From NCBI RefSeq assembly GCF_031851795.1, contig NZ_CP134696.1, positions 6,448,001 through 6,512,000 on the forward strand: a stretch of DNA of 64,000 nt, in the 5' to 3' direction. Shown one piece after another: positions 52,630-61,331 of this stretch. The DNA is from Pontibacter sp. G13 (GTDB lineage: Bacteria > Bacteroidota > Bacteroidia > J057). Position 1 is the first letter of the stretch. Every line of letters starts with the position of its first letter. The position numbers and the translations under genes are program-made. Below the pieces are notes generated by a model. That model searched no databases. It was not told where the DNA came from and saw nothing but the letters and a program-made list of their open reading frames with translations.

Positions 52630-53874
52630 TTAGGCATCATTGCCTACAGGTTGCTTTTCCCAGCGACGATGTTGGGCCGTGAGCTCCACGATGGAAGCCA
52701 TGATCTGCTTGTCTGCCTCGCTGAGATCGATTTTCCTACGTTTCATGACGATCTCGGCTACTTCCAGTGCCTTGTTGAGGCGGTAGCTGGAAATGCTGCC
52801 TGCCCCTCCCCATGAAAATGAAGGAATGAAATTGCGAGGATATCCCGCCCCGAAAATGTTGGCGGAAACCCCTACGACCGTCCCGGTATTGAACATGGTA
52901 TTGATCCCGGCCTTGCTGTGGTCGCCCATCATCAGGCCGCAGAACTGGGTGCCGGTTTTGCGAAATCGTCCGGTCGGATAATGCCAGATACGGACCTCTG
53001 CATAGTTGTTCTTGAGGTTGGAGGTGTTGGTATCCGCTCCCAAGTTGCACCAGTGGCCCAGTACGCTGTTTCCGAGATAGCCTTCATGTCCCTTGTTGGC
53101 ATAGCCAAAGAGGACTGAATTGGCCACTTCTCCGCCCACTTTGCAATGAGGTCCGATGGTGGAATCTCCGCGAAGCTTGGCGCCCATGTTCACCGTCGAG
53201 CCTGTCAGGATCGCGTGATTTTTGGTGACAATCGCCCCTTCGGTAATGCTGGCACCGGGTCCCAAGAAGATGGGGCCATCTTCTGCATTGAGGATGGCGG
53301 CACGTACTTTTGCCCCCTCGGCCACGAAAATATTGTCAGCACCATAAACCCGTGTATGTGGATCATTCAATGAACCAGCCGGAGTCTGGGTTGCTGCCAG
53401 TGGAAAGTCCGCTTGGAGAAGCTGGGCATTTTTCTGGAAGATATCCTCGGGGAACCGGATGGCTTCATAGGTTCCGGAGAATGACTGGGCGGTGAGGCCC
53501 AAATCTTCGAGGATGGCCTGTGTGATGATTCCATCATGTCCTTCAGGAAGTTGTTGGCCGGCAAATTGCGCCATCAATACTTCCCCATCGTGATGGAGGT
53601 AGGAGTTTGGTTGGAGATCTTGAGCAATGGCCACCAATTCGGGGGTGGCAACCAGCTTTCCATTGATCCAGACACTCGAAACGGTCGGGTCCGGTGCAGC
53701 GAATCCCACCTGTAGGTAGTCATATACCAACGGAACGGAGGATTGACCCAACAAAAGGTCCCATCGTTCGCGGAGGGTGAAGATTCCGGAGCGGATATCG
53801 CATACCGGTCGAGTGAAGGTAAAAGGAAGCAGGTCGAAGTGAGCAGGGTCTTCGAACAGGATAAATTGCGCCAT
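52630..53874 (-). CDS. GlmU-like putative sugar nucleotidyltransferase
   Basis: A 414-residue protein. The N-terminal domain starts MAQFILFEDPAHFDLLPFTFTRPV and looks like the degraded nucleotidyltransferase region (GlmU-like family of Bacteroidota) without the canonical LAAGxGTRM loop. From about 180 on it is a left-handed beta-helix of hexapeptide repeats (GPGASITEGAIVTKNHA, GNSVLGHWCNLGADTNTSNL). The loop HSKAGINTMFNTGTVVGVSA resembles the GlmU acetyltransferase end. It probably binds a sugar nucleotide, but catalysis is not shown. Confidence 0.82.
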   Translation of the reverse strand: MAQFILFEDPAHFDLLPFTFTRPVCDIRSGIFTLRERWDLLLGQSSVPLVYDYLQVGFAAPDPTVSSVWINGKLVATPELVAIAQDLQPNSYLHHDGEVLMAQFAGQQLPEGHDGIITQAILEDLGLTAQSFSGTYEAIRFPEDIFQKNAQLLQADFPLAATQTPAGSLNDPHTRVYGADNIFVAEGAKVRAAILNAEDGPIFLGPGASITEGAIVTKNHAILTGSTVNMGAKLRGDSTIGPHCKVGGEVANSVLFGYANKGHEGYLGNSVLGHWCNLGADTNTSNLKNNYAEVRIWHYPTGRFRKTGTQFCGLMMGDHSKAGINTMFNTGTVVGVSANIFGAGYPRNFIPSFSWGGAGSISSYRLNKALEVAEIVMKRRKIDLSEADKQIMASIVELTAQHRRWEKQPVGNDA

Positions 53875-54029
53875 GTAGTCTGAGGCTTGAATCTTGGCCC
53901 CAAATTACGAATTACCTTCCGAAGGTGGCGACAATTCTCGGCAATTCTGGCCATGCACCTCGGGAAATTGGCGGATTTCCTATCCCGATGGTTCGTGGTT
54001 GTCCAAATCTGGATCTTGGACAAAAAAAT

Positions 54030-54052
54030 AGCAGTCCCAAATGGAACTGCTG
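54030..54052 (-). terminator. Terminator of rpmE2
   Basis: Stem AGCAGTTCC / GGGACTGCT (one mismatch) with a four-base loop, followed on the minus strand by ATTTTTTTG. Confidence 0.8.
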
Positions 54053-54082
54053 AGATCTTTTCGATCAAGGTTGGGAAGCTGA

Positions 54083-54346
54083 TTAAGCTTCTTTCTTCTT
54101 GAACTTGCCACCGTAACGGCTGTAGAAACGGTCTACCCGTCCTGCGGTGTCAACAAGTTTCTGCTTGCCTGTGAAGAATGGATGAGAATCGCTTGAAATC
54201 TCCACTTTCACCAAAGGATATTCTTGGCCGTCTTCCCATGTGATCGAATCCTTGGTTTGGATAGTCGATTTGGTCTTGAAGGCATACTCGGTAGAAATAT
54301 CCTTGAAGATGACCTCTCTGTACTCGGGATGTATGTCTTTCTTCAT
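54083..54346 (-). CDS. rpmE2: 50S ribosomal protein L31 type B
   Basis: An 87-residue L31 of the zinc-free type: [20 protein letters not shown] at the start, [20 protein letters not shown] in the middle and a basic KFKKKEA tail. The Cys residues of type A L31 are absent, as expected of the C-minus form. It is part of the large ribosomal subunit and contributes to subunit bridges. Confidence 0.97.
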   Translation of the reverse strand: MKKDIHPEYREVIFKDISTEYAFKTKSTIQTKDSITWEDGQEYPLVKVEISSDSHPFFTGKQKLVDTAGRVDRFYSRYGGKFKKKEA

Positions 54347-54476
54347 CGCTCTCAGGAATTTTGAACGGCAAATATAACTGTTAAGTCACCAAGTTCCAAT
54401 ATCTGGCAAGTATTTTTGCAATGATATGGGACTTTTTACAGAAAATCATACTTTTGTCTCAGCTATCTATTTGGTC

Positions 54477-54884
54477 ATGTCCAAACTTGTTTTGATACCA
54501 TTCATGCTCTTGATTTTCTGTGGATTATCTACAGAAACTTCAGCGCAACAAGCTCAGCTGAAATCCTTCTCCATTCTCCCCGAAGGCGCAGATATCCTCT
54601 TGTCTTGGGAAATGAATGGCGAGGATCAGGTGTCCACCTACCGGATACTCCGCAAATTTGACGACGAGCCAGCCTACGTTTGGGTGGCTGACGTACCTGC
54701 TGCGGGCAAACTATCCTACTCATTCCTCGATGATGGGATCTTCAAATCGACAGGACGGATCGTACACTACGAATTGCAGGTAGTCACTGCCTCCAACCAA
54801 GTCCTTAAGTTTTCCCGAAGCCTCTCGCACAATCCCACCTCGATCCAAAGAACGTGGGGAAGCATCAAGTCGATGTTTCGATAA
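54477..54884 (+). CDS. Small secreted protein with a fibronectin III-like domain
   Basis: A 135-residue protein with signal peptide ending FCGLSTETSAQ. The mature part has a beta-sandwich pattern typical of Fn3 (ADILLSWEMNGEDQVSTYRI, then ADVPAAGKLSYSFLDDG and IVHYELQVVTASNQVL). There is no T9SS sorting tail; the end is IKSMFR. ATG at 54477 (MSKLVLIPFM) is preferred over one 17 codons upstream. Function unknown; it may be periplasmic or released. Confidence 0.75.
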   Translation: MSKLVLIPFMLLIFCGLSTETSAQQAQLKSFSILPEGADILLSWEMNGEDQVSTYRILRKFDDEPAYVWVADVPAAGKLSYSFLDDGIFKSTGRIVHYELQVVTASNQVLKFSRSLSHNPTSIQRTWGSIKSMFR

Positions 54885-54909
54885 TCACATGAAAACCTAA
54901 CGAAATCTC

Positions 54910-54945
54910 AGGAGCTGGGCCCGACATGGGTTTAGCTCCTTTTTA
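54910..54945 (+). terminator. Rho-independent terminator after Fn3-like gene
   Basis: Stem AGGAGCT / AGCTCCT with an inner CCC/GGG pair, followed by TTTTT. Confidence 0.78.
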
Positions 54946-54960
54946 AGTGTTCCTCCTACA

Positions 54961-55205
54961 GTTTGGGCGTGCCTCGGCGATCTGAACTTCACGGATGTCT
55001 CTACAGGTTAGGGGCGCCGAGTCGGGCTGTTCCATAGGTCCGCTATCGCTCCCGTCCTCGCGATTTTGGACCTCGTATCATTGGTTAGCATTGGAAGGAG
55101 GAAGGATCGCTTTCGGATAAAATCGCTCGGACCTCGCCCCGCCAACTCATGAGCCATCAGGGGCTCGCTATTCCCATCCCTCACGCCACACTTGTCAGCC
55201 GCACA
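54961..55205 (-). repeat. Dispersed intergenic repeat, copy 8 (reverse)
   Basis: Plus-strand reading: TTTGGGCGTGCCTCGGCGAT, GGGGCGCCGAGTCGGGCTGT, TCCATAGGTCCGCTATCGCT, CCCGTCCTCGCGATTTTGGA, and near its end CATTCCCATCCCTCACGCC and TCAGCCGCACA. It is a long-subtype copy. Confidence 0.8.
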
Positions 55206-55221
55206 TCCACGGACGTATGCC

Positions 55222-55917
55222 TTAATTTATTTGAAGGTAAATCGAATGCACCACTGGCTGCCCCGTATAATTGGGCCCTGCTTGATCATCTGCTCCGAGA
55301 TAGGTGAAATTGGGGGAATAAGCCGTATTGCCGGGAATTTCCAGCAATCGTCTTCTGGGGCGATAAGACCATCCCAAAGTTTTCCAATCGTTCAGAAGCG
55401 GCTTTTTGAGGAGATTTCCAGCTTCGTCGAGGAGATTCTCGAAAGATAGGTTTCCCACGAAACGGCCATCAGGTTTGAGGAGGGAAGCGATTTTCTGAAT
55501 GGCTCCAAGCTTGTCTCCGATATAATGCAATCCATGAATGCACGTGATCAGGTCAAATTTCTGGGTGGTTTGCCATGATTCGAAATCCGTCTCGACCAAG
55601 GATAGGGTAGGATGGTCAACCTGTGCGAAATCCGAGAACATTCCCACCAAGTCCAGACCCACTATGTGAATTTGCTCGGCCTCGGGCTTGCCTTGCAATG
55701 ACCTCGCTAGCTGGATGGGGGCATTTCCCTCCCCGCAGCAGAGGTCCAGCCAGAAAACCGATTCTTCCAATTGGCACCGATTCAGCAAGTAATCCGAGAT
55801 CTGAAACCCAATCTCTTTTTCGTAGCTATTCACCCCGACGAGCTTACGCTGCCGGTTCATGGTGTTGTTGGCCACGACGGTAGATCGTTGTAGCAAGTCG
55901 TCGGAAAGGAGGTGCAT
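55222..55917 (-). CDS. Class I SAM-dependent methyltransferase
   Basis: A 231-residue Rossmann-fold methyltransferase. Motif I is VFWLDLCCGEGNAPIQLARS (family D-x-G-x-G-x-G, with Cys at the first Gly), motif II is IHIVGLDLVGM and motif post-I is in LSLVETDFES. It resembles UbiE/Methyltransf_11-type enzymes without a defined substrate. ATG at 55917 is accepted. It follows a dispersed repeat and is upstream, on the same strand, of nothing else within 90 bases. Confidence 0.88.
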   Translation of the reverse strand: MHLLSDDLLQRSTVVANNTMNRQRKLVGVNSYEKEIGFQISDYLLNRCQLEESVFWLDLCCGEGNAPIQLARSLQGKPEAEQIHIVGLDLVGMFSDFAQVDHPTLSLVETDFESWQTTQKFDLITCIHGLHYIGDKLGAIQKIASLLKPDGRFVGNLSFENLLDEAGNLLKKPLLNDWKTLGWSYRPRRRLLEIPGNTAYSPNFTYLGADDQAGPNYTGQPVVHSIYLQIN

Positions 55918-56009
55918 GGGCGTGGAATTTGGCTGAAATCAGAGATACAAAATAGCGAATTCTGGGGCCTTTACCATGAACCTTTTCACGTTCCAAAATG
56001 GCGCTCGCT

Positions 56010-56867
56010 TCAATTATCGTCGATTAATCGGCCAGATCCGGTGATATCAGAAACGATATTTCCGGGTGTCCCTCGATAGCGTACATCTCCTGACCCGGAA
56101 ATGGATACATCGAGTGTGCCCCCGCTGGATCTCACCTGTGCAGAACCGGAGGCCCGCATTTCCAATTCGTGGTCAAAGGTACTGAGGTCGTACCCGTCAA
56201 AATCTCCGCTTCCCGAAATCTGGAGTTGGTGAGTCTGGGCTGAACCTTGGATGGAGAGGTCGCCACTGCCCGAAATGCTGCTCTCGATGCTTTCGATGGG
56301 ATCCGTAACCTCCAATTCAAGGTTTCCGGAACCAGAGCTAGCTGTGGAGAGACTCGTGATGGTTTGTGCCAAAATCGAGGTGTTGCCGGAGCCGCTGGTG
56401 GTTGCCTGTAATGCCTGAGTGACTGCCAATTCCACATTGATGGATCCCGAGCCCGAAGACGCGATGAGGACTTGATCGGCTCCTGATAAACTTCCTTGGC
56501 TGAAGATACTGCCAGAACCAGACAGCCGAACCTCGGAAAGCGGCTGATTCAAGCTCAAGATGACCTCTGAATCATGATCCCGAATACAGTCTTCGATATC
56601 TACAATCAAAATTCCATCCACCACCCGAAACTCGAAATTGTCCACCAAATTGGGTTGCGTGCGGAGTATGACTGTTTGGGAATCGGACTCCTGAATCAAC
56701 ACATCTATGCTGGTTTGATTTTCCACGCCGGAAAGCGCTGTGAAGTCGAGTACAAAATCCTCTGCAGCGCCGGAGCCTGCTTCACAATTGGAATTCGAGT
56801 CTCCGCAGCTAGAAGCGAATAGAACCGCAGATACGATGAATACCGTCAGGAAAAGGTGAGATTTCAT
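56010..56867 (-). CDS. DUF2807 (head GIN domain) lipoprotein, paralogue 1
   Basis: A 285-residue lipoprotein with lipobox LFASSC (Cys at about residue 21), a short Ser/Asn linker, and a DUF2807 beta-helix. The domain shows many Gly-Ser-Gly turns at regular 20-22 residue spacing (VRLSGSGSIFSQ, IASSGSGSINVE, ATTSGSGNTSIL, SSISGSGDLSIQ), as in other Bacteroidota DUF2807 proteins. It shares the motif CEAG[SE]G-AxEDF with the paralogue at 59295. It is presumably exposed to the periplasm or cell surface. Function unknown. Confidence 0.88.
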   Translation of the reverse strand: MKSHLFLTVFIVSAVLFASSCGDSNSNCEAGSGAAEDFVLDFTALSGVENQTSIDVLIQESDSQTVILRTQPNLVDNFEFRVVDGILIVDIEDCIRDHDSEVILSLNQPLSEVRLSGSGSIFSQGSLSGADQVLIASSGSGSINVELAVTQALQATTSGSGNTSILAQTITSLSTASSGSGNLELEVTDPIESIESSISGSGDLSIQGSAQTHQLQISGSGDFDGYDLSTFDHELEMRASGSAQVRSSGGTLDVSISGSGDVRYRGTPGNIVSDITGSGRLIDDN

Positions 56868-57272
56868 AGGGCTATGACGTCTGGATAAACGCGGGTTTGA
56901 TGTCCCGATTGAAGGTGAATGTTTGGAAATATTTGAAAGCGAAATTATCTAACTGATGGGTTTCGGCCAAGGAGGAATGAGCATGCATGCTACATCTACG
57001 AATCCTTCCAGCTTGGGAGGAACAAGCTTTTTGGGGGCTATGGATCAGGAAATGTGACTTCATGGACGAAGATACGAATGGGCGGTAATTTGATTTTTGA
57101 AGAGAATATCCTCGAATTAAGGTCTGATCGCTCCTCCCACAGAAAGCACAAAACCTCTATTTCCATTGTGTAGAGGACGTCTTTGCCGAGGTCTGACGCT
57201 AATTTTCCCTAATCAACTTTCCCAATTCGGAAAAAATCCCCAATTTCCGGCATACGACCACTCCCCCAAGCC
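56868..57272. other. Intergenic region between DUF2807 and cyclase genes
   Basis: About 400 bases between divergent genes, holding both promoters. A short minus-strand open frame is present but not convincing. No repeat copy or hairpin was recognised. Confidence 0.45.
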
Positions 57273-59216
57273 ATGCGCATCTTTTGCTGCCAAATGCTGT
57301 TGATGGTGCTGGGAATGGGGCTTTTCGCCCAATCTCCACCCGCTTCTCCTCCTGAAATCCATCCCGAAGCTTTTCCGGGAATGGACCATGATCTCATTCT
57401 CCGCAATACCCCACAGATCCTATTTGAGCAGCTCTGCAAGGAAATCAGTGAAGATTCAGGCAGTGGCGCTGAGCTTGGTGGCAAATACCTTCTATATGCT
57501 CGTGCGGCCTTCCAGCTTGGTCGATATGATGACTGCTTGGATGCCAGTAGGCATGCCCGATTCTTCTACCATCAGGTGCATGATTCTTTGGGGGCATCAT
57601 TTGCCCGCCACTTGGAAGGACGTGTCCACGGACGATGGGGCAACTATTCCAAGGCGCTGGAGCTACAGCGAAGTGCCATGGATTACTTCGCCAAGTCAGG
57701 GCACCTCAAGGGGATTGCGTTGTGCCAATATTGGATCGGCATTACGCATGAGAATCTGGGGCGGTACCACACAGCCCGGACTTATTATTCGGGGGCTATG
57801 GGGATTGCCCAAGTCCTGAAAGACTCCCTGCTACAGGCTAATATCCTCAATCATGAGGGGCGTGCTTGGCGCAAGGAAAGGCAGCTGGATAACGCCTTGT
57901 CTGCACATGAAAAATCCTATGCACTCTATGTGGCGCTGAATGATCAGGTGGGAATCTCAGATTACCACAACAATTTGGGGAGTATTTTCCGCAGAAAGGG
58001 AGAGCTCAATACGGCATTGGCACATTTCCTCAAAGCATTGGAAATACAGGAAGAACTCAACGATATCGAGGGGATTACCGATGGCACCATTGATATTGGT
58101 CGGACCTATCTTCAAATGGGTGCCTTTCAGAGCTCCCGCAATTACTTGGAGCGGGCACTGGTCATGGCCCAGAAGGTCAGGCTGAAGGACGATGTGCGAT
58201 ACGCCCACCAAGTGATGTCCCATCTGTATGACAGTCTCAACGATTATCGGAGAAGTCTTTACCACTATCGGCAGATGGTGGATATCCGAGATTCGCTGCG
58301 AAATGAACAGACCCTCAATCAGATAGATCAGCTCCGCCAAGATCAAGAAATCCAGCGCCAGCGCGCACAAATGGCGCAATTCAAGCTCCAGCAGGAGATT
58401 CGGGCCAACAGGACTCAGCAGATGGTCCAAATGCTCATTTTGGGGCTGATATTCATATTGTTGGTGCTAGGTGGGATTCTCTGGCGTTTGCGACTCCAAC
58501 GGCGGCACAATTCCATGTTGACTGAAACCAACGATCAGCTCAAGGTGGAGCAGGAAAAATCCGACGCATTGCTATTGAATATTCTGCCCGCGGAAATCGC
58601 CAAGGAGCTTCGGGAAAAGCCACAAGATGGCGTACGTGCCCGAAATCACGAGGAGGTCTCGGTCCTGTTCTGCGATTTTGAGGGATTCAGTCAGATTGCC
58701 GAGCAATTGACGCCTGAACAACTCGTAGATCAATTGCACCGCTGTTTTGAGGGACTTGACAGAATTGTGGAGGAGTACAAGTTGGAGAAAATCAAGACCA
58801 TCGGAGATGCCTATATGTGCGCCTCGGGGATTCCTTCAAGACATGAACGGGCAGCTGTAGATATCGTCCGTGCAGCTTTGGATATGCAGGTTTGGCTGGA
58901 ATGGCTCAACCGGGAACGCGCCGAAGCTGGGATGCCATTATTCAGAGGTCGCATCGGAATTCATACCGGTCCGGTAATCGCTGGAGTGGTGGGTATCCGG
59001 AAATTTGCCTACGACATCTGGGGAGATACAGTAAACATCGCCTCCCGGATGGAAAGTTCAGGGACCCCGGGAAAAGTCAATATCTCTGAAAGTACCTACG
59101 AACTCGTCAAAAATCACTTCATCTGCACCCACCGCGGCAAGATCCTCGCCAAGAATAAGGGGGAAATCGACATGTACTTCGTCGAGGAGCCCGTTCCCGC
59201 ATATCAAGCTCTTTAG
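57273..59216 (+). CDS. TPR sensor protein with class III adenylate cyclase domain
   Basis: A 647-residue membrane protein: signal peptide (1-19), tetratricopeptide repeats (about 60-340, with units such as YSKALELQRSAMDYFAKSG and LNTALAHFLKALEIQEELND), a charged helix (345-375), one transmembrane helix (about 385-407, LILGLIFILLVLGGILW), a linker helix, and a class III nucleotide cyclase domain (450-640). Catalytic elements: metal Asp in VLFCDFEGFSQ, KIKTIGDAYMCASG and YDIWGDTVNIASRMESSG. The Lys in EKIKTIGD and the Asp in YDIWG are the residues that select ATP, so I predict cAMP synthesis. Periplasmic TPRs would receive the signal. It is flanked by DUF2807 genes on both sides. Confidence 0.93.
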   Translation: MRIFCCQMLLMVLGMGLFAQSPPASPPEIHPEAFPGMDHDLILRNTPQILFEQLCKEISEDSGSGAELGGKYLLYARAAFQLGRYDDCLDASRHARFFYHQVHDSLGASFARHLEGRVHGRWGNYSKALELQRSAMDYFAKSGHLKGIALCQYWIGITHENLGRYHTARTYYSGAMGIAQVLKDSLLQANILNHEGRAWRKERQLDNALSAHEKSYALYVALNDQVGISDYHNNLGSIFRRKGELNTALAHFLKALEIQEELNDIEGITDGTIDIGRTYLQMGAFQSSRNYLERALVMAQKVRLKDDVRYAHQVMSHLYDSLNDYRRSLYHYRQMVDIRDSLRNEQTLNQIDQLRQDQEIQRQRAQMAQFKLQQEIRANRTQQMVQMLILGLIFILLVLGGILWRLRLQRRHNSMLTETNDQLKVEQEKSDALLLNILPAEIAKELREKPQDGVRARNHEEVSVLFCDFEGFSQIAEQLTPEQLVDQLHRCFEGLDRIVEEYKLEKIKTIGDAYMCASGIPSRHERAAVDIVRAALDMQVWLEWLNRERAEAGMPLFRGRIGIHTGPVIAGVVGIRKFAYDIWGDTVNIASRMESSGTPGKVNISESTYELVKNHFICTHRGKILAKNKGEIDMYFVEEPVPAYQAL

Positions 59217-59236
59217 TACGATCATCATCCAAAAGA

Positions 59237-59265
59237 AAACGGCTGCCTCAGGGAGGCAACCGTTT
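59237..59265. terminator. Bidirectional terminator between cyclase and DUF2807 gene
   Basis: Stem AAACGGCTGCCTC / GAGGCAACCGTTT (one mismatch) with an AGG loop, lying between two converging genes with T-rich sides. Confidence 0.75.
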
Positions 59266-59294
59266 GAAAAGGGAATATGATGGAAAATGAAGGC

Positions 59295-60083
59295 CTAGTT
59301 GTCTTCAGTCAATGTTCCTGATCCATCGATGGCAGCATTGATGCTCGCAGGGGTACCTCGGTAGAATACATCTCCAGAACCAGAGATAGTAACGTCCAAG
59401 ATTCCACCGGCGACGAATACCTGCGCAGAACCTGATCCGCGGATTTCCAAGTCGTTGTCGCGAGCACTCAAGTCGTATCCAAAGAAGTCTCCAGAGCCAG
59501 TGATGGTGCATTGGTGCTGAACTGCTTCACCGATGATTTTCATGGTGCCGCTACCGCTGATGTTGGATTCGAGCATTTCAGGATTGGCTGCTACCCGCAA
59601 GTCTCCAGATCCGGAGATTTTGGTTTGAAGCAAGCTCATCTTGTCTAGGATCAAGTCGATGGAACCAGATCCAGAGATGTTCATTTCAGCCTCGTCGGCA
59701 GCAGGTATCAATTCCTGTCCCACGATGTCGCCAGAGCCAGAAATATTGGCAGTAGCAAGCGGCTGGGTGATGGTCACGAATACTTCCGTATCGTGGTTGC
59801 GGATACAGCCTTGGTTGGAGATTGAGAGGACGCCGTCACGGACTTCCACTTCAAATTTCTCAGCCAAGTTGGGCTGTGTTCTCAGCACGACAGACTGAAC
59901 CTCCCCGTAGACGATGGTTACGTCGGCATCGGAAGAGAGATCGATTCCGTTGAATTCAGATACTTCCAGTGGAAAATCTTCTGGAAATCCTTCTCCGGCT
60001 TCACAGATGTTGAGGTCTTCACAACCGGTGGTCGCCAGCATGGCGAAGATGGCGAAAAGGGTCAAACGAATGTTGAACTTCAT
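59295..60083 (-). CDS. DUF2807 (head GIN domain) lipoprotein, paralogue 2
   Basis: A 262-residue lipoprotein with signal peptide and lipobox MLATTGCED, then NICEAGEGFPEDFPLEVSEF and a DUF2807 beta-helix with GSG-type turns (ANISGSGDIVGQ, MNISGSGSIDLI, TKISGSGDLRVA, SNISGSGTMKII). It is the closest match to the paralogue at 56010, including VVLRTQPNLAEKFEVEV and the RNHDTEVF segment. ATG at 60083 (MKFNIRLT) is preferred; an upstream extension is not credible. It follows the third paralogue by 71 bases, so they form an operon. Confidence 0.9.
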   Translation of the reverse strand: MKFNIRLTLFAIFAMLATTGCEDLNICEAGEGFPEDFPLEVSEFNGIDLSSDADVTIVYGEVQSVVLRTQPNLAEKFEVEVRDGVLSISNQGCIRNHDTEVFVTITQPLATANISGSGDIVGQELIPAADEAEMNISGSGSIDLILDKMSLLQTKISGSGDLRVAANPEMLESNISGSGTMKIIGEAVQHQCTITGSGDFFGYDLSARDNDLEIRGSGSAQVFVAGGILDVTISGSGDVFYRGTPASINAAIDGSGTLTEDN

Positions 60084-60154
60084 GGCAATCAAGGTAAATT
60101 TGTTGCGATTGGTAAAAGGTGTTAGTTGTCGTGTATGATGCTGGATAGGTGCGA

Positions 60155-60892
60155 TCAATCCGCTTGGATCAATTTTCCCGATCCGGTAATTTGTTGTTGT
60201 ATCTGGGTCGGCTTTCCAGCGTAATAGACTGAGCCGCTATCAGAAATTTCCACTTCCAAGGTTCCTCCCTCCAATTGGATGAATGCGTCTCCTGCCCCAA
60301 AGAGCTTGGCCCAATAGGCCTTGGATTCGAAATCGTATCCATTGAAGGTGGCGTTCTCCAGCAAGGTCAGAATGTGCTCCTCCGCTTGGCCGATCAAATT
60401 CAAAATCCCCTCTCCACTCAATACCGATTCCACCTGCTGGGCATCCAAATCCAAATTCAATTCCCCGTGGTCCAATACATGGAGTTTCAATTCATCATGG
60501 ACATCGAGTGATTCCTCGCTGTAGACTTCCGCTTCCCCGGCGACCACAAGGGAGACAATCGGCTCCGCAAGGGTTACGAACACATTCACAAGTCCCATGG
60601 AAGGGCAGCCTTGTTGGGGAAACCTCAGGATTCCCGACTCTACTTTGGGCGTCAAAAGCTTCTGCGAAGACGATTGGGCTTGGATTGTGACTGATTGTTT
60701 GATTCCGGATTTGAGATAGACCGTGACAGGTTGGTTGACTTCAATGCCACGGATGGGTGCGAGGAAATGCTGGGTCTCGGTGAATTCCGAGGGATCATTG
60801 GGGCAGGGGGTCTGCTCTGCGCATCGGGAAATTCCGAGGAGAAATGTCCCTGCCAACAATGTGCATATTCCAAGCATCCGGAAGAGGTTCAT
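60155..60892 (-). CDS. DUF2807-like protein, divergent paralogue 3
   Basis: A 245-residue exported protein. Signal sequence MNLFRMLGICTLLAGTFLLG is followed by ISRCAEQ, a poor lipobox (Arg before Cys), so lipidation is uncertain. The core is a divergent DUF2807 helix: SGSG turns are replaced in several rungs (VAGEAEVYSEE, VLDHGELNLD, VLSGEGILNL, ISDSGSVYYAG), but the final rung ITGSGKLIQAD matches the paralogues. It is transcribed first, ahead of the 59295 paralogue. Function unknown. Confidence 0.8.
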   Translation of the reverse strand: MNLFRMLGICTLLAGTFLLGISRCAEQTPCPNDPSEFTETQHFLAPIRGIEVNQPVTVYLKSGIKQSVTIQAQSSSQKLLTPKVESGILRFPQQGCPSMGLVNVFVTLAEPIVSLVVAGEAEVYSEESLDVHDELKLHVLDHGELNLDLDAQQVESVLSGEGILNLIGQAEEHILTLLENATFNGYDFESKAYWAKLFGAGDAFIQLEGGTLEVEISDSGSVYYAGKPTQIQQQITGSGKLIQAD

Positions 60893-61026
60893 AATCACTG
60901 TTTGTGTTCGTGAATGTGTCCACAAGGTGGCGGGAAGCGGAAAATTTCCCAATTGCGTAGGAGTGAATGCCTCAAATGTAGGAGTGAAAGCGAGAAAAGG
61001 GAGTAGAAGGCGAGGAAGCCTTTTTG

Positions 61027-61260
61027 GGGTGCGGATGGCCTGTGGCGGCGTCAAGGGGCTGTAGGGTGCTCCGTCAGGAGCAGTCCGGAGGGATCATGAT
61101 GAAGATGGACGAGCGGAATGTTAGGAAGCCCACCTTTTCAGGGAATCTTCAGGAAGAATAACCGGAGGACGGAAGCGATAGCGTACCCCGCAAGCACCTG
61201 ACCCAGCGGCCGATTGCCAAGCGTCATCAGAAGGGCAAGATCCGCTGGGGGACGCCCAAA
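61027..61260 (+). repeat. Dispersed intergenic repeat, copy 9 (forward, divergent)
   Basis: Starts GGGTGCGGATGGCCTGTGGC, continues with weakly conserved DNA, then ACCGGAGGACGGAAGCGATA and GCGTACCCCGCAAGCACCTG, ACCCAGCGGCCGATTGCCAA and GATCCGCTGGGGGACGCCCA. Ends and central GGAGGACGG-AGCGATAGCG match the family, but the interior differs more. Confidence 0.7.
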
Positions 61261-61266
61261 ACAAAA

Positions 61267-61290
61267 GACCCATCCCTTTCGGGACAGGTC
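61267..61290 (-). terminator. Terminator of Gly/Met-tailed protein gene
   Basis: Minus-strand stem GACCTGTCCC / GGGATGGGTC (one mismatch) with a GAAA loop and TTTTGTTTT after it; about 40 bases past the stop codon. Confidence 0.75.
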
Positions 61291-61331
61291 TCATTCAATA
61301 GGGAGCTAATGAAATGTCGGTTGGTTTTGGG

